Shown here: in pieces, positions 62,685 through 64,000 of the stretch
How positions within the stretch are numbered: position 1 is the first letter of the stretch
Layout of the letters: every line of letters starts with the position of its first letter
Made by a program: the position numbers and the translations under genes
Assembly: GCF_013371085.1 (NCBI RefSeq)
Contig: NZ_JABWCV010000003.1
Span: 211,492 to 275,491 of the forward strand
Direction of reading: 5' to 3'
Length of the DNA: 64,000 nucleotides
Origin: Vreelandella maris
Lineage (GTDB): Bacteria > Pseudomonadota > Gammaproteobacteria > Pseudomonadales > Halomonadaceae
Notes under the pieces: model-generated
What the model was told of the DNA's origin: nothing
The model's database searches: none
What the model saw: only the letters and a program-made list of their open reading frames with translations

Positions 62685-63836
62685 ATGCCGTTAGATCCAC
62701 TGTCGCTCACTATTCTACCCACCATTGGGGCCGTCACGGCAAGCCAGTGGGATGCACTCGTCGATAATGATCAGCCCTTTTTACGCCATGCTTTTTTACA
62801 CGCACTTGAAGCCAGCGGCTCGGTCAGCGTGGCTACCGGCTGGGAGCCTTGTCATCTGAGTGTATGGCAAGGCGAGCAGCTAGTCGCGGCGATGCCCATG
62901 TACCGCAAGCATCACTCCTACGGTGAGTATGTGTTTGATTGGGGCTGGGCGGAAGCGTTAGAACACGCCGGTGGTCGTTATTATCCTAAAGCGCTTAGCG
63001 CGGTGCCGTTCACACCGGTACCCGGCGTGCGCACGCTGATCGCTGAACACGCCGATGCCACGGCAGTGCGAGCGTTTCTTGCCGAGGCATGGCGTGAACA
63101 GTGCACAAGCCAAGCCCTTTCAAGTTGGCATTTGCTGTTTGCCAATGAAGCGGATGTCACCGCTTGGCAGGCACAGTGCCCCGAGCTTATCACCCGTGAA
63201 GGCGTCCAGTTTCAGTGGCGTGATCGTGGTTTTGGCGACTTTGATGGCTTCTTGGCCAGCCTGACCTCAAAGCGACGCAAAATGATCAAGCGCGAGCGGC
63301 GCTTAGTCGCTGAGCAAGGCTTAACGGTATCGCGTTTGGAAGGCGAGGCGATTACCTCCGCCGATATGGCACATTTCTATCGCTGCTATGCGATTACCTA
63401 CCATGAGCGTGGTCGTCCGCCTTATTTAAACCATGATTTTTTTGAACAACTACGCCAAACCATGCCGGACGCGCTAGTGCTGGTACAGGCCCATAGTGAA
63501 GGCCGCCCGGTAGCCGCAGCGCTCTATTTTCGTGGCAGTAGCACGTTATATGGCCGCTATTGGGGAAGCGAGGTCGTCGCTGATTGTCTCCACTTTGAGG
63601 CTTGCTACTACCAGGGGATTGAGTACTGTTTGCAGCATGGCTTAACGCTGTTTGATCCAGGCACCCAGGGTGAGCACAAGCTGGTGCGTGGCTTTGCCCC
63701 TCAACGAGTGCGCTCGCTGCACTATATTCGCCATCCGGGGCTTGCTGCCGGTGTCGCCCAGTTTTGCCAGGAAGAGGGCGAGCATGTCAGCGCCTATCGC
63801 GAAGCGGCCCATCAAGCGCTGCCATTTAAGCAGTGA
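62685..63836 (+). CDS. FemAB/GNAT-like protein (DUF482, peptidogalycan biosysnthesis family)
   Basis: A 383-residue soluble protein of the acyl-CoA N-acyltransferase fold, matching the DUF482 family. Conserved segments are NDQPFLRHAFLHALEASGSV, MPMYRKHHSYGEYVFDWGWAEA, YYPKALSAVPFTPVPGVR, FDGFLASLTSKRRKMIKRERR and GRYWGSEVVADCLHFEACYYQGIEYCLQHGLTLFDPGTQGEHKL. The substrate is unknown despite the family's cell-wall-like name. The ATG at 62685 has GGAAGG four bases upstream and starts the conserved region. A longer frame from a GTG at 62634 is not supported. Confidence 0.88.
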   Translation: MPLDPLSLTILPTIGAVTASQWDALVDNDQPFLRHAFLHALEASGSVSVATGWEPCHLSVWQGEQLVAAMPMYRKHHSYGEYVFDWGWAEALEHAGGRYYPKALSAVPFTPVPGVRTLIAEHADATAVRAFLAEAWREQCTSQALSSWHLLFANEADVTAWQAQCPELITREGVQFQWRDRGFGDFDGFLASLTSKRRKMIKRERRLVAEQGLTVSRLEGEAITSADMAHFYRCYAITYHERGRPPYLNHDFFEQLRQTMPDALVLVQAHSEGRPVAAALYFRGSSTLYGRYWGSEVVADCLHFEACYYQGIEYCLQHGLTLFDPGTQGEHKLVRGFAPQRVRSLHYIRHPGLAAGVAQFCQEEGEHVSAYREAAHQALPFKQ

Positions 63837-63889
63837 TTTTAACGATCATTTACGCCGTCATTTAAGTCGATATTAAAACTGCTAAGTGC

Positions 63890-64000
63890 CTATTCAAAAT
63901 TAATCGCGTGATCAGTTCCGTAACCACCGAGTAAGCGGTGTACCTCTTCATGTAGACGTTCAAACGAGAGATAGGCACTCAAGGGCAGCCAGGTGTACTT
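63890..64000 (-). CDS. 3' end of an unidentified gene (partial)
   Basis: A minus-strand frame is open from the right edge to a TAG at 63890-63892 and gives 36 C-terminal residues (KYTWLPLSAYLSFERLHEEV, then HRLLGGYGTDHAINFE). The amphipathic helix pattern and well-behaved codons suggest a real gene convergent with the GNAT-like gene, but no family is recognisable from this fragment. Confidence 0.5.
   Translation of the reverse strand, partial: KYTWLPLSAYLSFERLHEEVHRLLGGYGTDHAINFE

Overview
The window looks like a chromosomal segment of a halophilic gammaproteobacterium of the Halomonas group (Halomonadaceae). The strongest evidence is a complete ectoine-degradation cluster in the order doeA-doeB-doeX-doeC-doeD. 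It is supported by a Pseudomonas/Halomonas-type alpha-glucan and trehalose locus, a gammaproteobacterial HexR, and a moderately high-GC coding style with acidic proteins. I see no rRNA, tRNA, CRISPR array, complete insertion sequence or prophage.

Layout. 1-5.4 kb: the tail of an unknown gene, a doubtful DUF2798 membrane protein, an alanine/glycine:cation symporter, a cytoplasmic asparaginase, a DMT exporter and a CPA1 Na+/H+ antiporter. 5.4-24.7 kb: one minus-strand block read as glgA-treZ-malQ-treY-DUF2934-glgX-glgE-(treS+maltokinase)-glgB, with several start/stop overlaps. GlgA makes linear glucan from ADP-glucose. TreS-maltokinase and GlgE supply glucan from trehalose through maltose-1-phosphate. 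GlgB branches it, GlgX and MalQ trim and rearrange it, and TreY/TreZ turn chains back into trehalose. glgC and glgP are not in the window. 25-28 kb: LysO-type exporter, DUF3108 protein and GhrA reductase. 28-34.3 kb: the doe cluster, preceded by a leader with three consecutive hairpins. 34.3-36.7 kb: HAD hydrolase, ABM-domain protein, LuxS and a LysE-type exporter.

36.8-41 kb: a 5'-truncated chemotaxis-receptor pseudogene, an AT-rich scar, a CNNM/CBS protein, 1-Cys peroxiredoxin, and an intact soluble PAS-PAS chemotaxis receptor related to the pseudogene. 41-46 kb: ZIP transporter, a MerR-type metal regulator divergent from a Zn/Cd/Pb P-type ATPase with a textbook MerR operator, and NAD-type isocitrate dehydrogenase. 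46-53 kb: a SulP transporter followed by a tandem universal stress protein, cyclopropane fatty acid synthase, a BASS/arsenic-type permease, two overlapping crcB genes, and a second tandem universal stress protein that is a close paralogue of the first. 53-64 kb: leuA divergent from an Lrp/Rid pair, a signalling operon (hybrid histidine kinase, REC-GGDEF-EAL, hexR) whose genes overlap, an aldehyde dehydrogenase, a FemAB/GNAT-like protein and the 3' end of an unknown gene.

The least explained features are non-coding. Short tandem repeats with periods of 12-15 bp and TTAA-rich cores sit at several gene boundaries (before glgA, before glgX, before luxS, between the aldehyde dehydrogenase and FemAB-like genes, and just after the latter). 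The doeA leader is structured. Among proteins, the DUF2934 gene inside the glucan operon encodes an acidic middle followed by a histone H1-like Lys/Thr/Ala tail, and the hybrid kinase, a phosphodiesterase-type output protein and HexR form one overlapping unit that may connect c-di-GMP with sugar catabolism.
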